This document shows, piece after piece, positions 1-6,618 of a stretch of DNA of 64,000 bases. The stretch's first letter is position 1. The number at the start of each line of letters is the position of its first letter. The DNA comes from Bacillus_BE sp042263505 (lineage in GTDB: Bacteria; Bacillota; Bacilli; Bacillales; Cytobacillaceae). Location: positions 143,664 through 207,663 of the forward strand of contig NZ_JBHKFI010000005.1 of assembly GCF_042263505.1 (NCBI RefSeq), read 5' to 3'. The notes beneath the pieces were generated by a model that was not told the origin of the DNA, made no database searches, and saw only the letters and a program-made list of their open reading frames with translations. The translations under genes and the position numbers were made by a program.

Positions 1-950
1 CCCTGAATTTTAATCTGGATAAGCATTGGGATCATGATTTGCGCTATGAACGGGCAGAAGAATTTATTGACGTGGTGAAAGGACTATGGGATTCATGGGA
101 GGATGATGCTTTTCCTTACAATAAAGAGACGGGTCAATTTTTTGATCCAGCTAAGGTTCATGAGCTTGATTATCACGGAAAATATTTTCATGTGAAAGGA
201 CCATTAAACATCGCCCGTTCTGTACAAGGTCAACCAGTGATTGTTCAAGCAGGTTCATCGAAACCAGGTCAGCGCTTTGCAGCTAGAAATGCAGAGGTGG
301 TATTTTCGCATTTTGATACAAAGGAAGAAGCGAAGAAATTTTATCAGGAGTTGAAGGGGCAGCTATCTGAATTTGGAAGAACGGAAGAAGAGCTGCGTAT
401 CATTCACGGTATTTCCCCAATCGTAGCGAAAACGGAAGGGGAGGCAATTGCGAAATTTCAAGAGTTACAACAATTGATTGATCCTTATGAAGCCTTGAAG
501 TTTGTCTCCGGATATATGGGGAATGTGGATTTTTCGAAATATTCCTTAGATACGCCAGCCTATAAAGTAGAATTTCCTGCTGTAAACAGTATTCAAAGTC
601 ATTTTAACGAGATGAAACAAATCATTGATATGGAAAAACACTTAACAGTGGGTGATTTGTATACAAGATTTTTTCCACCAGCAAGGAAGGATGGTTTTGT
701 CGGAACCCCTGAACAGGTGGCAGATGAAATGGAGGCCTGGTTTAAGGAAAAAGCAGCGGATGGTTTCATGATTCAGTTTCCTCTCTTGCCTGCTAATTTG
801 GAGGATTTCGTAGAAGTAGTTATTCCAATATTGCAAAAACGGGGATTATTCCGTATGGAATATGAAGGGACCACGCTGAGGGAGAACCTTGGTTTGAAAA
901 AACCAGAGAATCAGTTTACGAAAAAAGCACTGAGTATACAAGGAAAATAA
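1..950 (+). CDS. NtaA/SnaA/DszA-family FMN-dependent monooxygenase, 5'-truncated by window edge
   Basis: This is the C-terminal part of a luciferase-like flavin monooxygenase. The frame is open from base 3 to the left edge, so the start lies outside the window; the internal TTG at 39 is not a start. Visible family signatures are RYERAEEF followed by GLWDSWEDDA, the GPLNIARS..GQPVIVQAGSS block, and the family's C-terminal ILQKRGLFRMEYEGTTLRENLGL. The family oxidises C-S or C-N bonds using reduced FMN from a partner reductase; an FMN reductase lies two genes downstream. The context (GNAT and M20 genes) suggests a YxeK-like role in breaking S-modified N-acetylcysteines. A full-length paralogue is at 16071-17405 and a C-terminal remnant at about 18030-18135. 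The substrate is inferred. Confidence 0.9.
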   Translation, partial: LNFNLDKHWDHDLRYERAEEFIDVVKGLWDSWEDDAFPYNKETGQFFDPAKVHELDYHGKYFHVKGPLNIARSVQGQPVIVQAGSSKPGQRFAARNAEVVFSHFDTKEEAKKFYQELKGQLSEFGRTEEELRIIHGISPIVAKTEGEAIAKFQELQQLIDPYEALKFVSGYMGNVDFSKYSLDTPAYKVEFPAVNSIQSHFNEMKQIIDMEKHLTVGDLYTRFFPPARKDGFVGTPEQVADEMEAWFKEKAADGFMIQFPLLPANLEDFVEVVIPILQKRGLFRMEYEGTTLRENLGLKKPENQFTKKALSIQGK

Positions 951-989
951 ATATCAGGACATTACGTCACAGTTATTTTGGAGAGAGGG

Positions 990-2207
990 ATGTCGATGGC
1001 AAGGTTTAGTGAAGATCTATTTGTGCGAAATTCACGAGAAGCGAATCTTGTTCAATATGCGAATGGATTAGCTAAGAAAATAGAGCGCACTGCTGGAATT
1101 CATGATGAAAAAGGAACCTTTCCTTTTGAGCATTATCAACTATTAAAGGAAGAAGGGTTCTTCAAGCTACCAATACCGAAAAAATATGGGGGCGAGGAAA
1201 TATCATTATATGAAATGCTTTTAATTCAAGAACAGTTGGCGAAGGGGGATGGTTCAACTGCTTTAAATGTTGGCTGGCATCTGCTTACCTTTATGAATGT
1301 TCGAGAATTAAATGCATGGAGTGAACCGGTCTTTGCACGGTTATGTCATACTGCTGTAGAAAAAGGAGAGCTCATTAATATTATTAATACGGAAAGAGTA
1401 AAAGGAAATTTGTCTAGGGGAGGGAGTCCTGGGACGGTTGCGAAAAAAGTACCAGGCGGTTATCAAATTTCCGGGAGAAAATCCTTTGCTTCATTAGCCC
1501 CTATCCTGAATCATTTTACGATTATTGCCTATCTAGAAGATGAGGAAATTACAGCAGAATTTTTAATTGAAAAAACAGATAAAGTGAAAGTAATCGAAAC
1601 CTGGGAATCGATGGGAATGAGGGGAACTGGCAGTCATGACATTGAAATTCAATGTGCATTTGTACCTGAAGAAGCCTTACTTGTGAAACATAAACCAAAT
1701 GAAGAAACAAGATTTGATGCCAATAGTCGAATCTATTCTCTTGAAATACCTGCAGTTTACTTGGGAATTGCCGGAGCAGCTCGAGATTACGCCATTTACT
1801 TTGCTCATTCGACCTATTCTCATAGTTTAGGAGATTACATCAAAACGGCAGGACATATTAGACAAAAAATTGGAGAAATCGAGTTGCTGTATAAATCATC
1901 TCGAAGTGTGCTTTATTCTATAGCCGAGCGCTTTGAAAGTGATCCCTTATTAAAGGACCGATTATCAGATGAGGTCAGCATGGTTAAACACGTGGTTTGT
2001 CATAATGCAATTAAAATAGTTGAATTAGCCTTAAGAATCGTAGGCGGAAGTGGATTATCACGTAAATTTAAGCTCGAACGTTTATTTCGTGACGTGCAAT
2101 GTGGACTTTTTAATCCGCCTCAGGATGATGTGGTTATCGAACAGTTGACGAAAGCCGCATTCAAGAAATTAACCGAACAGAGGGAAGAGAGCCTAGTGAT
2201 TAAATAA
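990..2207 (+). CDS. Acyl-CoA dehydrogenase-family flavoprotein (YdbM/SfnB/DszC-like)
   Basis: A flavoprotein of about 405 residues with the acyl-CoA dehydrogenase fold: an N-terminal helical part (HYQLLKEEGFFKLPIPKKYGG), a middle part with ESMGMRGTGSHDIE, and a C-terminal part ending in a segment like LALRIVGGSGLSR. In sulfur-scavenging operons such proteins often act as FMNH2-dependent monooxygenases rather than beta-oxidation enzymes. Its place between a DszA-like monooxygenase and an FMN reductase favours that reading. I chose ATG 990 because GGAG sits six bases before it; TTG 978 and ATG 996 are alternatives. It is 39 bases after the upstream gene with no terminator, so it is co-transcribed. 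B. subtilis YdbM, a CymR-regulated protein, is the closest analogue I can name; the substrate is unknown. Confidence 0.85.
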   Translation: MSMARFSEDLFVRNSREANLVQYANGLAKKIERTAGIHDEKGTFPFEHYQLLKEEGFFKLPIPKKYGGEEISLYEMLLIQEQLAKGDGSTALNVGWHLLTFMNVRELNAWSEPVFARLCHTAVEKGELINIINTERVKGNLSRGGSPGTVAKKVPGGYQISGRKSFASLAPILNHFTIIAYLEDEEITAEFLIEKTDKVKVIETWESMGMRGTGSHDIEIQCAFVPEEALLVKHKPNEETRFDANSRIYSLEIPAVYLGIAGAARDYAIYFAHSTYSHSLGDYIKTAGHIRQKIGEIELLYKSSRSVLYSIAERFESDPLLKDRLSDEVSMVKHVVCHNAIKIVELALRIVGGSGLSRKFKLERLFRDVQCGLFNPPQDDVVIEQLTKAAFKKLTEQREESLVIK

Positions 2208-2232
2208 TTTTTTGAAAAAGGAGTGGTCTGCA

Positions 2233-2769
2233 ATGAGTAAGGTAGTGATTATTTCAGGAAGTCCATCTGAACAATCCAGAATAAAAGCGATCCAAGAGTT
2301 TACAACTCAATTTTTTCAAGCAAGAAATATAGAGCCTGAGGTAATTGAGGTTCGAAACTTACCTCCAAAAGATTTAATTCAGGCAAAATTTGATAGTAAG
2401 GATGTCATTGAGGCAAATCAAAAAGTAGAGAAAGCCGATATTGTCGTCCTATTATCTCCTGTCTATAAAGCGTCCTATTCCGGGGTTCTTAAAGTATATT
2501 TAGATTTATTGCCGCAAAATGGCCTGGCCAATAAAACCATTCTCCCACTTTTTATTGGCGGAACCATTAGCCATTTATTAGCGATTGATTATGCCTTAAA
2601 CCCTGTCTTAACCGCGCTTGGGGCAACCCATCTTTTAAAAGGAGCTTTTATTGTCGATTCTCAGATTGAGAAACTCAGGAGTAATCAATATCAAATTGAT
2701 GAGATTGCACAAGAAAGATTAGATTCTACCTTTTCACAGGTTGAACGATTTTTACTTCAAACTCAATAA
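2233..2769 (+). CDS. NAD(P)H-dependent FMN reductase (SsuE/MsuE-type)
   Basis: A flavodoxin-fold reductase of 178 residues. The N-terminus has the FMN-phosphate loop (IISGSPSEQSRIKAI) and the middle has the family's SPVYKASYSGVLKVYLDLLP block. Such enzymes supply reduced FMN to two-component monooxygenases, and two likely clients lie directly upstream. ATG 2233 is preceded by AAAAGGAG with suitable spacing; the longer frame from TTG 2212 would place that ribosome site inside the coding region, so I reject it. It follows the previous gene by 25 bases in the same operon. Confidence 0.9.
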   Translation: MSKVVIISGSPSEQSRIKAIQEFTTQFFQARNIEPEVIEVRNLPPKDLIQAKFDSKDVIEANQKVEKADIVVLLSPVYKASYSGVLKVYLDLLPQNGLANKTILPLFIGGTISHLLAIDYALNPVLTALGATHLLKGAFIVDSQIEKLRSNQYQIDEIAQERLDSTFSQVERFLLQTQ

Positions 2770-2789
2770 ATCAAATGGGGAATGAGTAA

Positions 2790-3317
2790 ATGATCAATAT
2801 GATAGAGGTTTCAATTTTAAAAGAAGACGATAAAGAAGTAGTGCGAAACTTACTAGTTAACAGCTACCAGGAATACGAACCACAATATTCCAATCCAGAG
2901 GTGTGGAAATCCTATATAGCTGAAATTAAAGCATCTGTAGATAACCCCAATCTAGATAAAATACTTGTAGCAAAGAATCATCATCATATTTTAGGAACAC
3001 TACAACTTTTTCAGTCTTCAGAAAAAGCATATGGTTTGCCCGAGCTAGAGATATTCGCTCCAATTGTGCGGTTGCTTGCTGTGCATCCGGCTGCAAGGGG
3101 AAAAGGGGTTGCCCAGCAGCTATTAAAGGCAAGTCTTTTATATGCAAAAGAACTGAATGCGAAAAGTCTTTATTTGCATACTAGTGATAAAATGAAAAAA
3201 GCGATTCAGTTGTATGAATGGCTTGGATTTAAACGTGATTATGAAAAAGAATTTACGAAAAAGGATATTATAGTAAAATGTTATCGGTTTGATTTGTCCC
3301 GCCTTAACGGGCAGTAA
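2790..3317 (+). CDS. GNAT-family N-acetyltransferase (possible SnaB/YxeL analogue)
   Basis: A GNAT acetyltransferase of 175 residues. The acetyl-CoA loop is visible as VHPAARGKGVAQQLLKASL (Q/RxxGxG/A type), followed by the C-terminal LYEWLGFKRDYEKEF strand. In the B. subtilis yxe and ytm operons an equivalent enzyme N-acetylates S-(2-succino)cysteine before oxidation and deacetylation. The monooxygenase-reductase-M20 context supports a similar job here, by inference. The last residues (about LSRLNGQ) and the stop codon are encoded by the start of a dispersed repeat that begins near 3293, so the original C-terminus may have been replaced. Confidence 0.85.
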   Translation: MINMIEVSILKEDDKEVVRNLLVNSYQEYEPQYSNPEVWKSYIAEIKASVDNPNLDKILVAKNHHHILGTLQLFQSSEKAYGLPELEIFAPIVRLLAVHPAARGKGVAQQLLKASLLYAKELNAKSLYLHTSDKMKKAIQLYEWLGFKRDYEKEFTKKDIIVKCYRFDLSRLNGQ

Positions 3318-3564
3318 GACCCCCACCTTAAGATTCTGCGTATGCAAAGAAGATAGGTTGGGGTTCAACTGCCCGTAAAGGTCCGACGAGCGATTGACGT
3401 CCTAGTCAGGCGAAGCCACAGGACGTGGCGCTATGAGCGTGATTGGTTCAGACTTTCCATCAGTGGGGGATGAATGGCAGACTAAAATCGCGACGTCAAT
3501 CGCAACGTCTGCACTAGCACGTCCTGTGCGTCGAAAACCCCCACTGATGGAAGTTTCACTTTAT
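3293..3564 (+). repeat. Dispersed structured repeat, copy 1 (long form)
   Basis: This stretch shares two long blocks with 48231-48446. Block A is a hairpin with arms 3307-3328 and 3355-3376 around a 26-nt loop; 18 of 22 positions pair. Block B is a hairpin with perfect 13-bp arms, CCATCAGTGGGGG at 3457-3469 and its complement at 3538-3550. Inside B are a GCAGAC/GTCTGC helix and a GCAC..GTGC helix. The shared tail AAGTTTCACTTTAT ends at 3564, directly against the ribosome site of the M20 gene. The spacer between blocks is 80 bases here against 23 in copy 2. There is no open frame with recognisable homology inside it. Exact ends are uncertain by a few bases. Confidence 0.9.
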
Positions 3565-3580
3565 AAAGGAGGCAAAAAAC

Positions 3581-4732
3581 GTGAGCCACACAGAAAATCT
3601 GGAATCGCGGCTTATATCGATTCGACGTTATCTGCATCAATATCCTGAGCTATCCCGAGAAGAATTTGAAACAACAAAGGCAATTAAGCTTTGGCTTGAA
3701 GAAGCAGGTATCGAACTAAGAGAATCGAAACTCTCAACAGGTGTATTCGCAGATATTAATGGACGAAAACCTGGTCCTGTTATCGCGATTCGAGCAGATA
3801 TTGATGCACTACCGATAGAAGAACAAAGTGGTGTGTCTTTTTCTTCCAAAATAAAAGGGAAAATGCATGCATGTGGGCACGATTTTCATACTGCAGCTCT
3901 TGTCGGTGCGGCCTATTTATTAAGTGATGCTCGAGAGGAGTTGACTGGAACGATTCGACTTCTTTTTCAACCAGCAGAAGAATTGGGTGGAGGAGCAGAA
4001 TTAGTACTAGGTGATGGGCAGTTAGAAGGGGTGCAGGCAATCATTGGCCTCCATAATAAACCCGATTTGCCAGTTGGCACAATTGGGCTAAAGGAAGGAC
4101 CGCTGATGGCAGCGGTTGATCGATTCTATGTGAAGATACGTGGGAAGGGAAGTCATGCAGCATTACCTCATAGTGGCAATGATCCAATTACGGCTACAGC
4201 ACATATTATCACCTCTCTCCAGACGATTGTTAGTCGAAGTATTTCCTCATTAGAAAGTGCTGTCGTCAGTGTAACAAGAATATCTGGTGGGGAAACATGG
4301 AATGTAATACCGGAAGATGTCATTGTTGAAGGAACGATTCGAACCATTGACAAAGCAATAAGAAGCGAAGTTAAAGAGAAATTCTACTCCATTGTGACTC
4401 ATACAGCTACAGCTTTTTCACAGGATGTTACAATCGAGTGGTACCCCGGTCCACCTGCATTATCGAATCATAAAAGAATAACAGACCTGGTCGAAAAAAC
4501 GGCCAAAAACTTAGGTTTAAATGTAATCGTACCAGAGCCATCGATGGCAGGTGAGGATTTCTCTTTATATTTAGATCAAGTTCCTGGAACTTTCGCTTTC
4601 TTTGGTACGAGTGGAAACGAAGACTGGCACCACCCTGCGTTTACCATTGATGAAAGTGCACTCATTAAAGCAGCTTATTTCTTAACTCAAAGTGCAAGAG
4701 ATTTGCTAGATCTGTTGCACTTTGATAACTAA
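3581..4732 (+). CDS. M20-family amidohydrolase / N-acyl-cysteine deacetylase-like (YxeP/SndB type)
   Basis: A zinc-dependent amidohydrolase of 383 residues. Metal-site motifs are MHACGHDFHTA, the LLFQPAEE glutamate pair, and a C-terminal MAGEDFSLYLDQVPGTF block; the dimerisation (lid) domain holds GKGSHAALPHSGNDP. In B. subtilis, YxeP/SndB removes the acetyl group from N-acetylcysteine at the end of the S-(2-succino)cysteine route, which fits this operon. Hippurate- or amino-acid-type N-acyl substrates are alternatives. The start is GTG 3581, preceded by AAAGGAGG with good spacing. That ribosome site follows the dispersed repeat without a gap. Confidence 0.87.
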   Translation: MSHTENLESRLISIRRYLHQYPELSREEFETTKAIKLWLEEAGIELRESKLSTGVFADINGRKPGPVIAIRADIDALPIEEQSGVSFSSKIKGKMHACGHDFHTAALVGAAYLLSDAREELTGTIRLLFQPAEELGGGAELVLGDGQLEGVQAIIGLHNKPDLPVGTIGLKEGPLMAAVDRFYVKIRGKGSHAALPHSGNDPITATAHIITSLQTIVSRSISSLESAVVSVTRISGGETWNVIPEDVIVEGTIRTIDKAIRSEVKEKFYSIVTHTATAFSQDVTIEWYPGPPALSNHKRITDLVEKTAKNLGLNVIVPEPSMAGEDFSLYLDQVPGTFAFFGTSGNEDWHHPAFTIDESALIKAAYFLTQSARDLLDLLHFDN

Positions 4733-4740
4733 AAATAACG

Positions 4741-4768
4741 GGACCGTCCTTCTTGGGAAGAACGGTCC
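4741..4768. terminator. Bidirectional intrinsic terminator between convergent genes
   Basis: GGACCGT pairs with ACGGTCC, with an additional CTTC/GAAG inner helix. A T-rich stretch follows on the plus strand, and on the minus strand the sequence ATTTTT follows within the tail. It serves the M20 gene and the convergent MFS gene. Confidence 0.75.
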
Positions 4769-4785
4769 TCTGATTTTGTTTCGCA

Positions 4786-6045
4786 TTATCTAACTCTAAT
4801 TCCACTCGACTTTAGTAAATATCTACGTGTTCCCATTTCGCAAAATACGATCCCGATAAGAGCGAAAACGATAAACATTGCTCCCATCCTAGTTGGATTT
4901 AAAACCTCGCCAAGAATAATGCAGGCACTTCCGATTATTTTTCCAATTTGAAAAACAAATCCATTAAAGGCCATATAAGCAGCCCGTCTTGAATCATCAA
5001 TAATATCGGCTAAGATTGATTGTCTAGTAGGAACATATAATAATTCACCAATGGATAAAATTGCGACGGAAAGTACAAGGACTAGAAGTTGATTGGAAAT
5101 CGCCATCATCGCATATCCTAATCCAAAAATCAAAAAGCCTATATACATAATCGCCTTGATGGTATGCTCCCTTTTCCTAACAAATTTTGCGATAAGAGTG
5201 GCAAATAAAACAATGAAAATCGTATTTTCAACTGTTAATAGACTTAATAGTCTTACCCCATCTAAAGAAAAATGCTCGAATCCTACTAATGATAAGGTTC
5301 GCTTAGGAAACTCTTCTGCTAATTTAACTGAAATATAATTATTGCGTTGATACTCAATGGAAAGAACCGCGATTCCACCCAGTGTGAACAAGATAAAAGG
5401 CAAATCCTTCATCACCATCCAATAGCTTTGGAAAATCGGCTTAAAGCTAAAGGGGTGAGAAGATTGTGCTTTAATATGGTAGGTCTCTTGAATAAGAGTC
5501 ATCGTCATCCATAATGTTATAAAGGAAATGGCAGATAAGGCAATCAATAATTCAAAAAAATGAGTCTGAAATAACCAACCTCCCACCATTAATCCAAGCA
5601 TTAACGAAAGATTCGAGGCCCAATAGTTGACCGTATACATAAATGCGCGAGTTTCTTTCGTACTTACATCAATCAACATGGCATCAGCTGCAGGATTTAT
5701 AAATCCCGTAGCAGTGCTCATCAATAGAAGCATAAAAAAGGTCATCCAAGGTGATGACCACCAAGGAGAATTGCTTGCAAGCATTCCGATGAAGGCAGCT
5801 ACTTTTAGCCACTCTCCCAATACCATCATTTTTTTTCTACCCTTTGTATCGGCAAGAAAACCACCATATAAACTTGCGAAAAATTGAACAGCAATTTGAA
5901 TCATTAATAATACTCCAGCGGTTGTTGCGTTCAATTTCATCGTAAAATAAATGGCCATAAATGGGAAAATCATCGAACCTATGACACGACTTAAAAAAGA
6001 AGTATAAATGCGAATTCGGATATTTGGATGCATTTCCCTTAACAT
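4786..6045 (-). CDS. MFS transporter (DHA1-like, 12 TM)
   Basis: A major facilitator protein of about 419 residues with roughly twelve hydrophobic segments. The conserved loop between TM2 and TM3 reads GGFLADTKGRKKMMVLGE, the usual MFS GxLaDrxGrkk signature. ATG 6045 is preferred because AGGAAGGGG lies nine bases before it; TTG 6054 would leave no spacing. The substrate is unknown: drug or metabolite efflux is typical of this branch. It is transcribed alone and converges on the sulfur operon. Confidence 0.85.
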   Translation of the reverse strand: MLREMHPNIRIRIYTSFLSRVIGSMIFPFMAIYFTMKLNATTAGVLLMIQIAVQFFASLYGGFLADTKGRKKMMVLGEWLKVAAFIGMLASNSPWWSSPWMTFFMLLLMSTATGFINPAADAMLIDVSTKETRAFMYTVNYWASNLSLMLGLMVGGWLFQTHFFELLIALSAISFITLWMTMTLIQETYHIKAQSSHPFSFKPIFQSYWMVMKDLPFILFTLGGIAVLSIEYQRNNYISVKLAEEFPKRTLSLVGFEHFSLDGVRLLSLLTVENTIFIVLFATLIAKFVRKREHTIKAIMYIGFLIFGLGYAMMAISNQLLVLVLSVAILSIGELLYVPTRQSILADIIDDSRRAAYMAFNGFVFQIGKIIGSACIILGEVLNPTRMGAMFIVFALIGIVFCEMGTRRYLLKSSGIRVR

Positions 6046-6397
6046 TATTTTCAACCCCTTCCTACTTTTTCTATTTTAACATCAAAAAAGGGGAATAAAA
6101 GGGTAGATAGTATATTGATAGAATTGTCCCTTTTAAGGAGGTTTTTGAGTTGCAGAGCATGTATTATTTTTATATGTATCCATAAAAAGGGAGCTCACAG
6201 CCACATTGAAGATTTATATTTACAAGACTTTAAGAAACAGCGGATCTTTTTTCTAAAATCAAATTGTCAATGAACTTTCACACAATCCTCACACAAAATT
6301 TGAATACCGGAAATCAAGTAGTGTTAGAATTATCTTGGAATAATATAAATGAGGAAATATTTTCTTCATAAATTTTGATTAAAAGGGAATGTGAGTT
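6046..6397. other. Intergenic region upstream of scfA; tiny ORF at 6150-6185
   Basis: A 352-base gap between the divergent MFS gene and the SCIFF precursor. It holds the two control regions and no gene of normal length. A near-consensus ribosome site, AAGGAGGT, precedes an 11-codon frame (TTG 6150, tyrosine-rich MQSMYYFYMYP). I cannot assign a function to it. It could be a leader peptide or a gene remnant. Confidence 0.4.
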
Positions 6398-6547
6398 ATG
6401 AAAAGAATTGTAACACTAAGCACTCGTAAATTAATGGACACAGCTGAACACGGCGGTTGCGGCGCTTGCCAAACTTCTTGCCAATCAGCTTGCAAAACTT
6501 CTTGCGGCGTAGCTAATCAAAAGTGCGAAAACCCTATGAACAGATAG
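6398..6547 (+). CDS. scfA: SCIFF ranthipeptide precursor (six cysteines in forty-five residues)
   Basis: A 49-residue peptide with an N-terminal leader (MKRIVTLSTRKLMDTAEHGG) and a cysteine-rich core. Cysteines are at 21, 24, 28, 32, 36 and 43, in the order C-GA-C-QTS-C-QSA-C-KTS-C then KC near the end. This is the characteristic SCIFF arrangement. In the known family a radical SAM/SPASM maturase links cysteine sulfurs to neighbouring residues through thioether bonds, giving a ranthipeptide. The maturase gene follows 71 bases downstream. The ribosome site is AAAGGGAATGTGAG before ATG 6398. SCIFF was described as nearly universal in Clostridia, so its presence in a Bacillus-like genome is notable. 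Confidence 0.93.
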   Translation: MKRIVTLSTRKLMDTAEHGGCGACQTSCQSACKTSCGVANQKCENPMNR

Positions 6548-6558
6548 TTCAACCAATA

Positions 6559-6594
6559 CCGCCCATCTGCAAAGCAGTTGGGCGGCAATTTTTT
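6559..6594 (+). terminator. Hairpin with T-run between scfA and scfB (partial terminator)
   Basis: CCGCCCA-T-CTGC pairs with GCAG-T-TGGGCGG around an AAA loop, followed by six T residues. It lies between the precursor and the maturase. It probably lets most transcripts end after the peptide gene, giving more precursor than enzyme, as is common in RiPP operons. That role is inferred. Confidence 0.75.
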
Positions 6595-6618
6595 ACAAAA
6601 GGAGCAGAATAGTTAATT

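Noticed and set aside
3293..3564. Calling the dispersed repeat an IS200/IS605 end or an omega-type guide RNA
   Set aside because: The hairpins are suggestive, but there is no TnpA, TnpB or IscB gene in the window and I cannot compare the sequence with known element ends. I left its class open.
3433..3648. 71-codon open frame across the dispersed repeat
   Set aside because: It lies over the hairpin block and the start of the M20 gene in another frame, and has no homology or ribosome site. It is a by-product of the repeat.
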